This document shows, one piece after another, positions 17,462 to 26,692 of a DNA stretch of 64,000 bases. Positions within the stretch are counted from its first letter, which is position 1, and every line of letters begins with the position of its first letter. Made by a program: the position numbers and the translations under genes. The notes beneath the pieces are model-generated. The model did no database searches. It saw only the letters and a list, made by a program, of their open reading frames with translations, and had not been told where the DNA came from. Source of the DNA: Ruegeria atlantica (GTDB lineage: Bacteria > Pseudomonadota > Alphaproteobacteria > Rhodobacterales > Rhodobacteraceae). The stretch lies in the NCBI RefSeq assembly GCF_001458195.1, contig NZ_CYPU01000006.1:81261-145260 (forward strand). The letters are read 5' to 3'.

Positions 17462-17857
17462 ATTGTCCTCCCGTTCGAAAATTTGTTCGTTCAAATTGGG
17501 TCTTGGACGCTCGGATCCTCAAAATTTGTTCTTTGATGACAATTACGCGCAAGTGTGAACGGGATCAACGGGTTAGGCAAGGGGGGGTGCGGGTGCCGGG
17601 CTGAAGCCCGGCTTACGAGGTAAAGAGTTAGTACACCCAATCCATAATACCCAGCATCCTGAAGGCGCCCAATTCGCCCGTATGGGCGGGCGCTGTAGGC
17701 GTGATCAAGTAGGATCGGTGTACACACCCATCCTACGTTTAATCTTGTTCATTCGAGGTGAGGAAAACCCAACTTTCAAGAAGCCAGTTAGTGGTCTCAG
17801 ATGCATCTAAGGATTTGAAAGCAACAGGATTGACACTCATTGATTGACGAAAGGAAA
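17462..17857. repeat. Intergenic region with three REP-like hairpins
   Basis: No gene is seen. Three GC-rich inverted repeats stand out: GCCGGGCT/AGCCCGGC at 17595-17612, GGCGCCC...GGGCGC at about 17664-17693, and GTAGGAT...ATCCTAC with an inner GGTGT/ACACC at 17709-17736. The last ends in a T-rich sequence and resembles dispersed REP/BIME-type repeats. The right-hand 100 bp are AT-rich and probably hold the promoter of the next gene. Confidence 0.55.
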
Positions 17858-18490
17858 ATGCGAATCTTTGTTTCAGCTATTACGCTATTTTTTGGTGCTG
17901 CTTCGGCAGAGGCCGAGATTAGCGCATCTGAAATCTGGTCGGAATGTCGACCATCGGCTTCTTGCGTAATCGAATACGATCATCTCTCTACTCAAGACGT
18001 CGAACCATTTCTATTTTTGGGCCGCGTTGTGGATAGTGATCATCCTCAGTGGAGGAAGTATCGAAAGGCCATCCGTAAGTTTCCAGATGTACAAAGCTGT
18101 TTGGCAAAAGAAGAACAAAAGAAAGAAAACCCAAACTTACTAAAGCTTGATTGGGAAGGAGGCGGTTACTCGAGTGGTGTTGAGCTTTGTATATATCGGA
18201 TTTCGCGAAGTCTGGTTACGCTCGATAGAGTTCAAAGCTGGATGAGTTATCACGACTTCCGAGTGGTGGGATACAGCAGATACAGAAGTGAGAACTTTGT
18301 TTCTACTGGAACTAACCAGCCTGTCGGGAATGTCTCAGGCTATTGGACTGTACAACAGTATAGGGAAAGAAATCCTACGCTATTGTGGCGTTTCTTTGAG
18401 TTTGACCTGATTTACAGCTACGGAATTGTCTTGGGAATTTCAGAAGAGTTCAAAGTAGTGGGAGCCCATGTCACCATGCCAACAAAATAG
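17858..18490 (+). CDS. Hypothetical secreted protein
   Basis: 210 residues with an N-terminal signal (MRIFVSAITLFFGAASAEA) and a soluble, aromatic-rich mature region with four cysteines (SECRPSASCVIEY, QSCLAKE, ELCIYRI) that could pair in the periplasm. ATG 17858 is chosen because the signal starts there, although the AAGGAAA spacing is short; TTG 17840 is in frame. Its base composition is clearly more AT-rich than neighbours, which suggests recent acquisition. Family not recognised. Confidence 0.6.
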   Translation: MRIFVSAITLFFGAASAEAEISASEIWSECRPSASCVIEYDHLSTQDVEPFLFLGRVVDSDHPQWRKYRKAIRKFPDVQSCLAKEEQKKENPNLLKLDWEGGGYSSGVELCIYRISRSLVTLDRVQSWMSYHDFRVVGYSRYRSENFVSTGTNQPVGNVSGYWTVQQYRERNPTLLWRFFEFDLIYSYGIVLGISEEFKVVGAHVTMPTK

Positions 18491-18548
18491 ACTCACGCAG
18501 TAGGCCTAAGCTATCGCCCAATACTCGGAGTGTTGAAGGCTTACTGAA

Positions 18549-18650
18549 TCAAACATCCAACTCCTCCACAAACCGCGCGTTCCTTGCGTGTTTTCAAGCC
18601 GCGGGTCGGGTTTGATGCTCGCCAGAGCTTCGATCACATGCTCGTGAAAT
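18549..18650 (-). pseudogene. Decayed copy of the parE 3' end
   Basis: The 33 bases at 18549-18581 match the last 33 bases of parE (19808-19840) with one mismatch and encode NARFVEELDV-stop. Further in, after a one-base deletion, the frame continues as VIEALASIKPDPRLENTQ, which lines up with ParE VERLMGKKPELRFQYIQ. It is therefore a diverged, frameshifted remnant of a parE-type C-terminus in the same orientation as parE, bordering the serine hydrolase gene. Confidence 0.75.
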
Positions 18651-18656
18651 TTTACT

Positions 18657-19724
18657 TTATCTTTTGACGTTATTATTTTCATAAAACGCGTTATGAAGCG
18701 ACGCAAAGGCACTTCCGCGATCGACAGGTGAGGCGTTGAACAAGATGACAATGGTCTCTCCGTCGGAGAATCGAAATATAGCTGTAAAAATACCCTGAAG
18801 GCCGCCCCAATGGGTCAGGTGCTGGCCGTTTTCCTCTGGCCACACATGCCATCCTGAAGCATAGAAATCAATGTTTTCATCATGGGTCGCCGTCGCCTCA
18901 AAATGGGGTTGAGGGACCGAGGCGAAAGACCAGATCGCTTCGGCTGTGCCGATTGCCCCGCCAGCGATACCCAGCCCCAAAAGCCAGTTTTGCTCAGCCT
19001 CAGAATCCAACACGCGGGTCCAGCCATCGATGCCAAATTCCCAATTGGGTCCGACGGCACCTTCGAGATGGATATCGGCGACCTGCTGCAAGGCGTGTTC
19101 GACAGTCATTCCCGGCGTGCTGGTTATCAGGTTGCTCAGAAGACAGAAACCAACATTCGAGTACGCCGTTTTTCTGTTAGGCGCGTGATCCAGGGGCATG
19201 GTTTCCCATACGGTTTGGGCCACTTCGGGGCAACTGGCCGACAAATCGAGGCCGAGGCGTTCTGGAGCGAAGATCGGATCGTAGCTAACGTTTTTGTCAA
19301 CCCCCCCCGTATGCGCCAAAAGTTGCCGGGCCGTAACCTGAGAGGATCGCGGATCAAAAGGCGGGGGAAGGTTGGCTAGCTCGGCTATTGGACGCTCCAG
19401 GTCGAACTGACCGCGTTCCTCAGCTTTGATCAAGGCTCTGGCCGCAATGGGTTTGGTGAGCGAGGCTAAACGAAATGACTGGTCAGGCTGCATAGGAGTA
19501 TTCTGAATTGGATCGGAAACACCGAATGCCACGATTTTAGGGTCCGCACGCCATGGGCCATAGGCCAACACAGCACCAGGAATATTGTGGATGTGAAGAA
19601 ATGAGTCGACAATTTCTTCAACAGTGGCTGGCCTGCGACGATGATCCGCCTGCAGTGCAATCATACCAGCAAGAAAAAGAATACCGGCCGCCCATCGCAG
19701 CCTTGCCTTACGTGACCCCAACAT
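18657..19724 (-). CDS. Beta-lactamase-family serine hydrolase
   Basis: 355 residues. An N-terminal hydrophobic segment (AAGILFLAGMIAL) suggests export or anchoring. The class C beta-lactamase/DD-peptidase fold motifs are present: SLTK (Ser-x-x-Lys), YSN (Tyr-x-Asn) and HWGG in place of KTG. Such proteins act as esterases, peptidases or amidases; true beta-lactamase activity is not implied. The gene sits between parE and a decayed parE tail, so it probably entered by insertion. Confidence 0.85.
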   Translation of the reverse strand: MLGSRKARLRWAAGILFLAGMIALQADHRRRPATVEEIVDSFLHIHNIPGAVLAYGPWRADPKIVAFGVSDPIQNTPMQPDQSFRLASLTKPIAARALIKAEERGQFDLERPIAELANLPPPFDPRSSQVTARQLLAHTGGVDKNVSYDPIFAPERLGLDLSASCPEVAQTVWETMPLDHAPNRKTAYSNVGFCLLSNLITSTPGMTVEHALQQVADIHLEGAVGPNWEFGIDGWTRVLDSEAEQNWLLGLGIAGGAIGTAEAIWSFASVPQPHFEATATHDENIDFYASGWHVWPEENGQHLTHWGGLQGIFTAIFRFSDGETIVILFNASPVDRGSAFASLHNAFYENNNVKR

Positions 19725-19807
19725 ATGGCCCCTGCGTTGCTTGTTGATTTATGAGACCATTTTCCTGATTGGGTTTATCCATGTTCTGCGCATTGCTTTA
19801 AACCGTC

Positions 19808-21766
19808 TCAAACATCCAACTCTTCCACAAACCGCGCGTTCTCCTGAATGTACTGGAACCGCAGTTCGGGTTTCTTGCCCATCAGGCGCTCGACCAGATC
19901 GCCAGTCTCGCCGGGTTCGTCCTCGTCGATGGTGACACGGATCAGTTTGCGGGACGCGGGATCCATCGTGGTCTCTTTCAGGTCCTTGGCGTCCATCTCA
20001 CCCAGGCCCTTGAAGCGGGACACGTCGATCTTGCCCTTGCCGCCCAGACCTTTCTCAAGCCACTCATCCCGCTCGGCCTCGTCAAGGCAATAAACCCGCT
20101 TGGCGCCTTGGGTCAGGCGATACAGGGGCGGGCAGGCGAGGTACAGGTGGCCCGTGTCGATCATCGGCCGCATCTGGGTAAAGAAGAACGTCATCAGCAG
20201 CGCCGCGATATGCGCACCGTCTACGTCCGCGTCAGTCATGATGATGATCTTGTCATAGCGCAGGTCGTCGACATTGAACTTGGTGCCAAGCCCCACACCC
20301 AGAGCCTGGGTCAGATCGTTGATCTCAGCATTGGTGCCCAGTTTCGAACTGGCCGCGCCCAGCACGTTCAGGATCTTGCCGCGCAGGGGCAAAAGGGCCT
20401 GGGTTTTGCGATTTCGGCCCATTTTTGCAGAACCGCCCGCAGAATCTCCTTCGACGATGAATAATTCTGTTCCGTCGCGTGTTAAACTAGAACAGTCCAC
20501 CAACTTGCCGGGAAGACGAAGTTTTTTAGTGGCGGACTTTCGTTGTGTTTCCTTCTCGGCGCGTCGGCGCAAACGTTCTTCGGACCTCAGAATGAGGAAA
20601 TCAAGAATAGCACCGGCGGATTTTGTGTCCGCGGCCAGCCAGTTATCGAAATGGTCGCGGACCGAATTCTCTACCAACCGCTGTGCTTCAACTGTGGCGA
20701 GGCGGTCTTTGGTCTGGCCCACAAATTCCGGTTCACTGATAAAGCAGGACACCAGCGCGCAGCCACCTGTGATCAGGTCGTCGCGGGTAATCTGCGCGGC
20801 CTTCTTGTTGTTGATCAGTTCGCCATAAGCCTTGATCCCTTTCAGGACTGCAGCCCAGAACCCGGCGACATGAGTGCCGCCTTCGGGGGTGGGGACGGTG
20901 TTACAGTAGGACTGGATGAACCCGTCACGCGAGGGCGTCCAATTGATCGCCCATTCGACCTTGCCGGCAGCGCCGAATTTTTCCCGAAAGTCCACAGTGC
21001 CGGCAAAAGGCTGCTCGGCATAGGTGGACGAGCCATTCATCGTTTCCTTCAGGTAGTCGGACAGACCGCCGGGAAAGTGGAAGCTGGCCTCGGTCGGCGT
21101 TTCGCCGTCGTCGATATGGGACTTCCAGCGTATTTCGACGCCCGAGAACAGGTAGGCTTTGGAGCGGATGGATTTGAACAACCGTGCGGGTTTGAACTTG
21201 TGATGGCCGAAGATTTCTTCGTCTGCGTGGAACGTCACAGTGGTGCCGCGCCGGTTGGGTGCCGCGCCGACTTTTTCGACAGGGCCCAGAGGGATGCCGC
21301 GTGAAAAGCGCTGTTCGAACAGCTGTTTGTCACGCGCCACCTGCACGACCATCGAATCCGACAAGGCGTTGACCACGGATGCACCCACACCGTGCAGACC
21401 GCCCGAGGTCTGATAGGCCTTCCCCGAGAATTTGCCGCCCGCATGTAGAGTGCAAAGAATGACTTCAAGCGCCGATTTGTCCGGGAATTTGGGGTGGGGG
21501 TCGATCGGAATACCGCGCCCGTTGTCGCGCACCGTCAGAGCGTAATCGGCGTGCAGCTCAACCTCGATCCGGTTGGCATGGCCAGCGACGGCTTCGTCCA
21601 TCGAGTTGTCGAGGATTTCGGCCACCATATGGTGCAGCGCGCGTTCGTCCGTGCCGCCGATATACATGCCGGGGCGTTTGCGGACCGGTTCCAGACCTTC
21701 AAGCACCTCGATCGAGGAGGCGTCATAGGTATTGGTCGCTTCTGGCGTCAACAGATCGTCGGGCAT
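19808..21766 (-). CDS. parE: DNA topoisomerase IV subunit B
   Basis: 652 residues. GHKL ATPase motifs are EILDNSMDEAVAG, DNGRGIP and GGLHGVGASVVNALS; the TOPRIM domain shows EGDSAGGSAKMG and DADVDGAHIAALL. ParE rather than GyrB is indicated by the length and the absence of the long GyrB insert. With ParC it decatenates daughter chromosomes. ATG 21766 is preferred over ATG 21799, though neither has a strong SD. A decayed copy of its 3' end lies 1.2 kb downstream. Confidence 0.95.
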   Translation of the reverse strand: MPDDLLTPEATNTYDASSIEVLEGLEPVRKRPGMYIGGTDERALHHMVAEILDNSMDEAVAGHANRIEVELHADYALTVRDNGRGIPIDPHPKFPDKSALEVILCTLHAGGKFSGKAYQTSGGLHGVGASVVNALSDSMVVQVARDKQLFEQRFSRGIPLGPVEKVGAAPNRRGTTVTFHADEEIFGHHKFKPARLFKSIRSKAYLFSGVEIRWKSHIDDGETPTEASFHFPGGLSDYLKETMNGSSTYAEQPFAGTVDFREKFGAAGKVEWAINWTPSRDGFIQSYCNTVPTPEGGTHVAGFWAAVLKGIKAYGELINNKKAAQITRDDLITGGCALVSCFISEPEFVGQTKDRLATVEAQRLVENSVRDHFDNWLAADTKSAGAILDFLILRSEERLRRRAEKETQRKSATKKLRLPGKLVDCSSLTRDGTELFIVEGDSAGGSAKMGRNRKTQALLPLRGKILNVLGAASSKLGTNAEINDLTQALGVGLGTKFNVDDLRYDKIIIMTDADVDGAHIAALLMTFFFTQMRPMIDTGHLYLACPPLYRLTQGAKRVYCLDEAERDEWLEKGLGGKGKIDVSRFKGLGEMDAKDLKETTMDPASRKLIRVTIDEDEPGETGDLVERLMGKKPELRFQYIQENARFVEELDV

Positions 21767-21925
21767 GGGTGCTGCTCTTGTTTTTGGGTTTGGTCCCATT
21801 ATGGCAGGGGATGTGGTCCGGGGGAAGGGGCGCGCGAAGTGTTGTGTGCGGTTTGTCGGCTATGATGCGCCGTGATTTGGAACTGAAGTTGACACGCTAC
21901 ATGTTTGACCGGGCTGGACCCACGG

Positions 21926-22480
21926 TCACAACGCCAGCCAGAGAGCGCCATTCCGATAGCCACCCTGCACAAGCTCTTTGGCCTGCAGCACATCCGAATA
22001 ATCGTCAACCCAGTCGCGAAAACGGTCGTTTGTGACAATGGTAGCACTTAGGTCGCGAGCGACCTGTAAAACAAGCGGGTCGGCCGGCGTTCCCTTGGGT
22101 GCGACCATAACGTGGTCAACGGGCAACCCAAGCAGTGAGGCAAGGGTTTTGTCGTTCATGTAGCGATCCGAGATTTTGTAGCCGACATTTGCATCGAACA
22201 CGACGCCGGGCGTCAGGCCGGAGGCGGTCAAAGCGTCGACAACTTCGCGTACGGTGGCAATGTCCGGAATGCCCTCTCGCCAGTGCAAAATATTTGATCC
22301 ATCAACCACGGCCCAGTTCTCCGGCGCTTTCGATCTGCGCAACCATTTTCCAAGCAGCAATATTGCGCTTGCGATGGTGCAAAGCCCTGCGACCATTGCC
22401 CAATTAAAAAGCGCAGGCTGGAACAGAGTCGCGAACAGGCCGCAGATTGACAGGACAAACAAGAACAGAGGAAGGCGCAT
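21926..22480 (-). CDS. Membrane-anchored NYN/Zc3h12a-like ribonuclease
   Basis: 184 residues. Two membrane spans (about 3-20 and 25-44) precede a PIN/NYN-type domain: NWAVVDGSNILHW (first catalytic Asp), VVFDANVGYKISDRYM, VAPKGTPADPLVLQVA and ATIVTNDRFRDW (acidic cluster). These residues match the regnase-like RNase_Zc3h12a family, metal-dependent RNA nucleases. A membrane-tethered version would act on RNA near the inner membrane. The target is unknown. Confidence 0.75.
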   Translation of the reverse strand: MRLPLFLFVLSICGLFATLFQPALFNWAMVAGLCTIASAILLLGKWLRRSKAPENWAVVDGSNILHWREGIPDIATVREVVDALTASGLTPGVVFDANVGYKISDRYMNDKTLASLLGLPVDHVMVAPKGTPADPLVLQVARDLSATIVTNDRFRDWVDDYSDVLQAKELVQGGYRNGALWLAL

Positions 22481-22670
22481 CGCTGGAAAATCAATATAGT
22501 GAAACGGGGTGTCGGCAGTTCTTTATCAGGTGGCGGTGGAGGATGCCCAGAGCGTTCTCATTGCAGTCACGTGAAATGTTCCGGGTAAACGTGGCCGCCA
22601 AGGCCTCGCATTGTTTCTGCATTCTGTTTAGGTTTGGCTGCAAAAGCAAATGGATACGGGAGGCAAAGAG

Positions 22671-23279
22671 ATGAGCTGGATCAGAACCATCCCTTTTGAT
22701 GAGGCAACGGGAAAACTCAGGAAACTGTATGACCGTGTTACCGGCCCGGGCAACAATGTCGACAACATCATGATGGTGCATTCCTTGCGGCCACATTCGA
22801 TGGAAGGTCACATGGCCATGTACAAGAACGTGCTGCACCATTCCGCCAACACGATCCCGAAGTGGTTTCTTGAGGTGTTGGGCGTGTGGGTCAGCGCGCT
22901 GAACAAATGCAGTTATTGTGTTGAGCACCACTACAGCGGTTTGCAGCGTTTGGTGGGCGATCCGGAGCGTGGCCAGGCAATTCGCGCGACGATTGAGGCT
23001 GGCACGCCAGAGGTGGCCCCGTTGGATAGTGCCCAGATTGAGGCCATGCGTTACGCGCGCAAACTGACCGAGACCCCGGCGGAGTTGAAACTGCAAGACG
23101 TGGAAGCCCTGCGCACGGCCGGATGGGACGATGGTGAGATCCTCGAAATCAATCAGGTCTGCGCGTATTTCTCTTATGCTAACCGGACCGTTTTGGGGCT
23201 GGGGTGTTCAACGGATGGCGACATATTGGGCCTGTCGCCCAACAACTCGGATGACCCGGCGGATTGGGGGCACCGGTAA
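22671..23279 (+). CDS. Peroxidase-related AhpD-like protein
   Basis: 202 residues of the carboxymuconolactone decarboxylase/AhpD superfamily (uncharacterised peroxidase-related enzymes). The redox motif is CSYCVEHHYSG near residue 84, with Cys-x-x-Cys and the following His. The helical bundle length agrees with the two-domain peroxidase-related form. GGAGG lies 7 nt upstream of ATG 22671. Probably reduces peroxides or acts as a thiol protein; no partner gene adjoins. Confidence 0.85.
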   Translation: MSWIRTIPFDEATGKLRKLYDRVTGPGNNVDNIMMVHSLRPHSMEGHMAMYKNVLHHSANTIPKWFLEVLGVWVSALNKCSYCVEHHYSGLQRLVGDPERGQAIRATIEAGTPEVAPLDSAQIEAMRYARKLTETPAELKLQDVEALRTAGWDDGEILEINQVCAYFSYANRTVLGLGCSTDGDILGLSPNNSDDPADWGHR

Positions 23280-23285
23280 ACGGAT

Positions 23286-24161
23286 TTAGCGCGCCATCCA
23301 ACCAAGGATCGCCTGCGCCACCGCTTTGGGTTGTTGGTGATGCAGCCAGTGATCAGCGTTCGGAATGTCGATGCGCGCCAGATCGGGTGCGTAGTCTTCT
23401 AACCCCTCAGTCGATTCTGGTAGCAACGCCTTGTCTTCACACCCCCACAGCAACAGGTGGGGGCAGCGAACCATCAACCGGTCCTTTGGCAGCTCTGGCA
23501 GATCCGTGCGAGGTGCGCCGGTTTTCGCAACCACCAGCGGTGACGCGCGGTACCAGTTCAGCATAGTCTCCAGCCGCCCGGGCCGGGCCCATTCTGTACG
23601 ATAGACCTGCATTTGCTGGTCCGTCAGCCAGTCTGTTCCCATCCCGAAACGAAAAAACTGTTCGAGCTTGGCGAAATTGTCCGCCGACAAACGCTCTGCC
23701 GCGTCTGGTGCGCGCAGGGCATTGATGTATTGCGAAGCCTCGGATTGCGCCCCTCCTGCGGCCATGGCCCGTTGGAAGGGCGCCGGATGCACGCCGTTGG
23801 CGATGATCAACCGGTCCACCAGATCCGGGCGGAACATGGCCAAACCATAGGCCACAGACGCTCCCCAATCGTGGCCAAGAACACAAACCGGACGGGCGAG
23901 CCCCTCAATCAACGTCACCATGTCCGAGACCAGTCGTGACAGGGCATAATGGCCGACGCCCTCTGGCGCCCAGCTTTGCCCGTAACCGCGTTGATCGGGG
24001 GCGATGCAATGAAAGTCGGAGGACAAATGCGGGGCCAGGTCCTGCCACGCGCCGCTATATTCGGGAAACCCGTGAAGCATCAACAAGGGCGGAAGGTCGG
24101 GGTCCCCCCAGCTGCGCAGAAGGAACCTCTGGCCGTTAAGATCAATGAACATGTTTTTCAT
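23286..24161 (-). CDS. Alpha/beta-hydrolase, epoxide hydrolase/dehalogenase type
   Basis: About 291 residues. HGFPEYSGAW has the HGxP oxyanion motif of epoxide hydrolases, and the nucleophile elbow is LGHDWGASVAYG with aspartate, as in epoxide hydrolases and haloalkane dehalogenases. The acid (WGCEDKALLPES) and histidine (NADHWLHHQQ) follow in order. ATG 24161 is chosen; ATG 24227 would add an unlikely leader. Convergent with the peroxidase-related gene, 6 bp apart. Confidence 0.87.
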   Translation of the reverse strand: MKNMFIDLNGQRFLLRSWGDPDLPPLLMLHGFPEYSGAWQDLAPHLSSDFHCIAPDQRGYGQSWAPEGVGHYALSRLVSDMVTLIEGLARPVCVLGHDWGASVAYGLAMFRPDLVDRLIIANGVHPAPFQRAMAAGGAQSEASQYINALRAPDAAERLSADNFAKLEQFFRFGMGTDWLTDQQMQVYRTEWARPGRLETMLNWYRASPLVVAKTGAPRTDLPELPKDRLMVRCPHLLLWGCEDKALLPESTEGLEDYAPDLARIDIPNADHWLHHQQPKAVAQAILGWMAR

Positions 24162-24287
24162 AGCCGAAGCCCTGTGTTGTACCTGAAGCACACGCCCAGA
24201 AAGATGTAGAACTTTGACACCAATCAAAGCGTGTTTTTCACCCGACTGCTAGGCGTTTTCCCGGACAGTGAGACAAGGAGAACCTGA

Positions 24288-25211
24288 ATGGAAGTTGTAC
24301 CGCAGACCGAGAAAATCCAAGACCCTGCCAACCTGTCGGCGATAGCCAAAATCTCACCGACTGAGCCCAGCCCCGAGAGAATTCGTCAGGCCTTTGAAAG
24401 CGGCAGATATCCTTATGATCGCAAGATGGCGCGCAAAGCTTATGAGGCGGAGAAGGCGCAACTGCAGGCAGAATTGCTAAAAGTACAACATTGGGCTCAG
24501 GAAACCGGTCAGCGGTTTGTGTTGTTGTTTGAGGGCAGGGATGCCGCAGGCAAAGGTGGAACGATTAAACGATTTATGGAGCACCTGAACCCACGCCAAG
24601 CACGTGTCGTTGCGCTGAATAAACCCACCTGGGAAGAGAAGGGACAGTGGTACTATCAGCGCTATGTTCAGGAACTGCCCACGGTCGGCGAAATGGTTTT
24701 CTACGACCGGTCCTGGTACAACCGCGCCGGGGTTGAACGGGTCATGGGTTTTTGTTCGCCCAACGAGTATCTCGAGTTCATGCGCCAAACGCCCGAGCTG
24801 GAGCGGATGCTGGTGCGCTCGGGTATCCAGCTCTACAAATACTGGTTTTCGGTCACGCAACCTGAACAGCAACGCCGGTTCAAAAGCCGCGAAACCGATC
24901 CTCTGAAACAGTGGAAACTGTCACCGATCGACAAGGCCAGCCTTGATAAATGGGACGATTATACCGAGGCCAAGGAGGCGATGTTCTTCTATACCGATAC
25001 CGCCGACGCCCCGTGGACCATCGTGAAATCGAACGACAAAAAACGCGCGCGCCTGAACTGCATGCGCCACTTCCTGTCTACGCTGGACTATCCGGACAAG
25101 AACCATGAAATCGTCGACAGCCCCGATCCTTTGATCGTCGGCCAGGCGCATCACGTGATTCAGCACTCGGAACATATTCTGGGCAATTCACTGCATCCTG
25201 AAACCGTGTGA
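24288..25211 (+). CDS. ppk2: Polyphosphate kinase 2
   Basis: 307 residues. The PPK2 domain shows Walker A-like FEGRDAAGKGGTIKRF, the lid region and Walker B-like FYDRSWYNRAGVERVMGF. These enzymes transfer phosphate between polyphosphate and nucleotides. The single-domain length fits class I, which favours nucleoside diphosphates as acceptors. AAGGAG precedes the ATG. Stands alone. Confidence 0.93.
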   Translation: MEVVPQTEKIQDPANLSAIAKISPTEPSPERIRQAFESGRYPYDRKMARKAYEAEKAQLQAELLKVQHWAQETGQRFVLLFEGRDAAGKGGTIKRFMEHLNPRQARVVALNKPTWEEKGQWYYQRYVQELPTVGEMVFYDRSWYNRAGVERVMGFCSPNEYLEFMRQTPELERMLVRSGIQLYKYWFSVTQPEQQRRFKSRETDPLKQWKLSPIDKASLDKWDDYTEAKEAMFFYTDTADAPWTIVKSNDKKRARLNCMRHFLSTLDYPDKNHEIVDSPDPLIVGQAHHVIQHSEHILGNSLHPETV

Positions 25212-25316
25212 CAGGAGTCCTCTCAGGTAACATTTGAACCTGCGGGTGTAGTCTCAAGGTGAAATTTCGTCGTTCGCCTCTTGTCCCGGCCTCGGGCCGG
25301 GCATAAGGCTGTTCGG

Positions 25317-26681
25317 ATGAGTAAGGTGATGACATATCGTGGCCACTTTCGGGCCATTTCTGTGCTGGGCTTGCCGCTGATCGGCGGGCACCTGGCCCAA
25401 TTTGCTATTGGGCTGACGGATACGGTCATGCTGGGTTGGTACGGTGTCGAGGCGCTGGCCGCCGTGACCTTGGCCAGCAGCTATTTCTTTGTGCTGTTCC
25501 TGTTTGGGGCCGGATTCGGTTTGGCTGTTATGCCAATGGTGGCGACGGCTGCGGCTGAAGAAGACGAAACAAGTATTCGCCGTACAACGCGCATGGGGTT
25601 GTGGTTGTCGCTTGTATATGCGGCCGTCATGATGCCAATGCTCTGGTGGTCGTACCCTATTTTCCTTGCGTTGAAGCAGGACCCGCAAGTCGCTGAAACT
25701 GCGTCCCAGTACCTCAGGGTTGCTGGGTGGGGCCTAATTCCGGCGCTTTTGGTGATGGTGCTGAAATCCTATCTGGCCGCGTTAGAGCGGACCCAGATCG
25801 TGCTCTGGATAACTGTGGCGGCAGCAGTGGTTAACGCGTTTACCAACTATGCCTTGATCTTCGGCAATTGGGGAGCCCCTGAGCTGGGTGTGATGGGGGC
25901 CGCTATCGCGTCGGTTGTCACTCAGGTCGTATCGTTGGTTTGCGTGGTGATCTACGCCATGCGCGTTTTGCCCGAACATAGCCTGTTCCAAAGGTTCTGG
26001 CGTCCGGACTGGGAGATGTTTCTGAGCGTTCTCCGCCTAGGCGTCCCGATTGGCCTGACGACCCTGTCCGAAGTCAGCCTGTTCGCAATGTCGGCGATCA
26101 TGATGGGCTGGCTGGGTCAGGTTCCGCTGGCGGCACATGGCATTGCACTGAATTTGGCATCCGCGACGTTCATGGTGCATCTGGGGCTGTCAAACGCTGC
26201 GACGATCCGGGCCGGGAATGCGTTGGGCCGGAAAGATAGGCCACATCTGGAACGCGGCGCGATTGCGGTGACGGGGATGTCTTTGGTGATCTCGATCCTG
26301 ACTGTCATCCTGTTCCTAGCCTATGCCGAGCCTTTGATTTCCCTGTTCATGGAACCGGATGACCCGCAGCGTCCGGAAATCCTGATGATCGGTACAGGCC
26401 TGCTGGCCATGGCGGCTTTGTTCCAATTGGTGGACGGGGCACAGGTCATTGCGCTTGGCCTCCTGCGTGGGTTGCAGGATGCAAAGGTCCCGATGGTCAT
26501 GGCCGCGCTCAGCTATTGGGGCGTGGGGATTACGTCCTCGTACTACTTTGGCTTCGTGTTGGGCATGGACGGAATCGGAGTCTGGCTGGGCCTTGTTCTG
26601 GGTCTGGCCTGCGCAGCGGTTATGCTGATGGCGCGGTTCTGGATGCGCTCGGTCCGCGAGGTCGGTGTGCCCGCCGAGTAA
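25317..26681 (+). CDS. MATE-family multidrug efflux transporter
   Basis: 454 residues with twelve predicted spans in two six-span MatE repeats (LIGGHLAQFAIGLTDTVMLG and LGVPIGLTTLSEVSLFAMSA regions). MATE pumps expel cationic compounds using sodium or proton gradients. ATG 25317 is preferred over an upstream in-frame start at 25281, which would add a basic leader. A hairpin spans the 3' end. Confidence 0.92.
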   Translation: MSKVMTYRGHFRAISVLGLPLIGGHLAQFAIGLTDTVMLGWYGVEALAAVTLASSYFFVLFLFGAGFGLAVMPMVATAAAEEDETSIRRTTRMGLWLSLVYAAVMMPMLWWSYPIFLALKQDPQVAETASQYLRVAGWGLIPALLVMVLKSYLAALERTQIVLWITVAAAVVNAFTNYALIFGNWGAPELGVMGAAIASVVTQVVSLVCVVIYAMRVLPEHSLFQRFWRPDWEMFLSVLRLGVPIGLTTLSEVSLFAMSAIMMGWLGQVPLAAHGIALNLASATFMVHLGLSNAATIRAGNALGRKDRPHLERGAIAVTGMSLVISILTVILFLAYAEPLISLFMEPDDPQRPEILMIGTGLLAMAALFQLVDGAQVIALGLLRGLQDAKVPMVMAALSYWGVGITSSYYFGFVLGMDGIGVWLGLVLGLACAAVMLMARFWMRSVREVGVPAE

Positions 26682-26692
26682 GATTCGGCGGG
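26670..26692. terminator. Hairpin between convergent genes
   Basis: CCCGCCGA pairs with TCGGCGGG around a 7-nt loop, overlapping the MATE stop and reaching the convergent gene's stop. Likely a shared terminator although T runs are short (GTCTTTG downstream). Confidence 0.5.

Noticed and set aside
17590..17740. CRISPR-like repeats
   Set aside because: The hairpins differ from one another and are not evenly spaced direct repeats.
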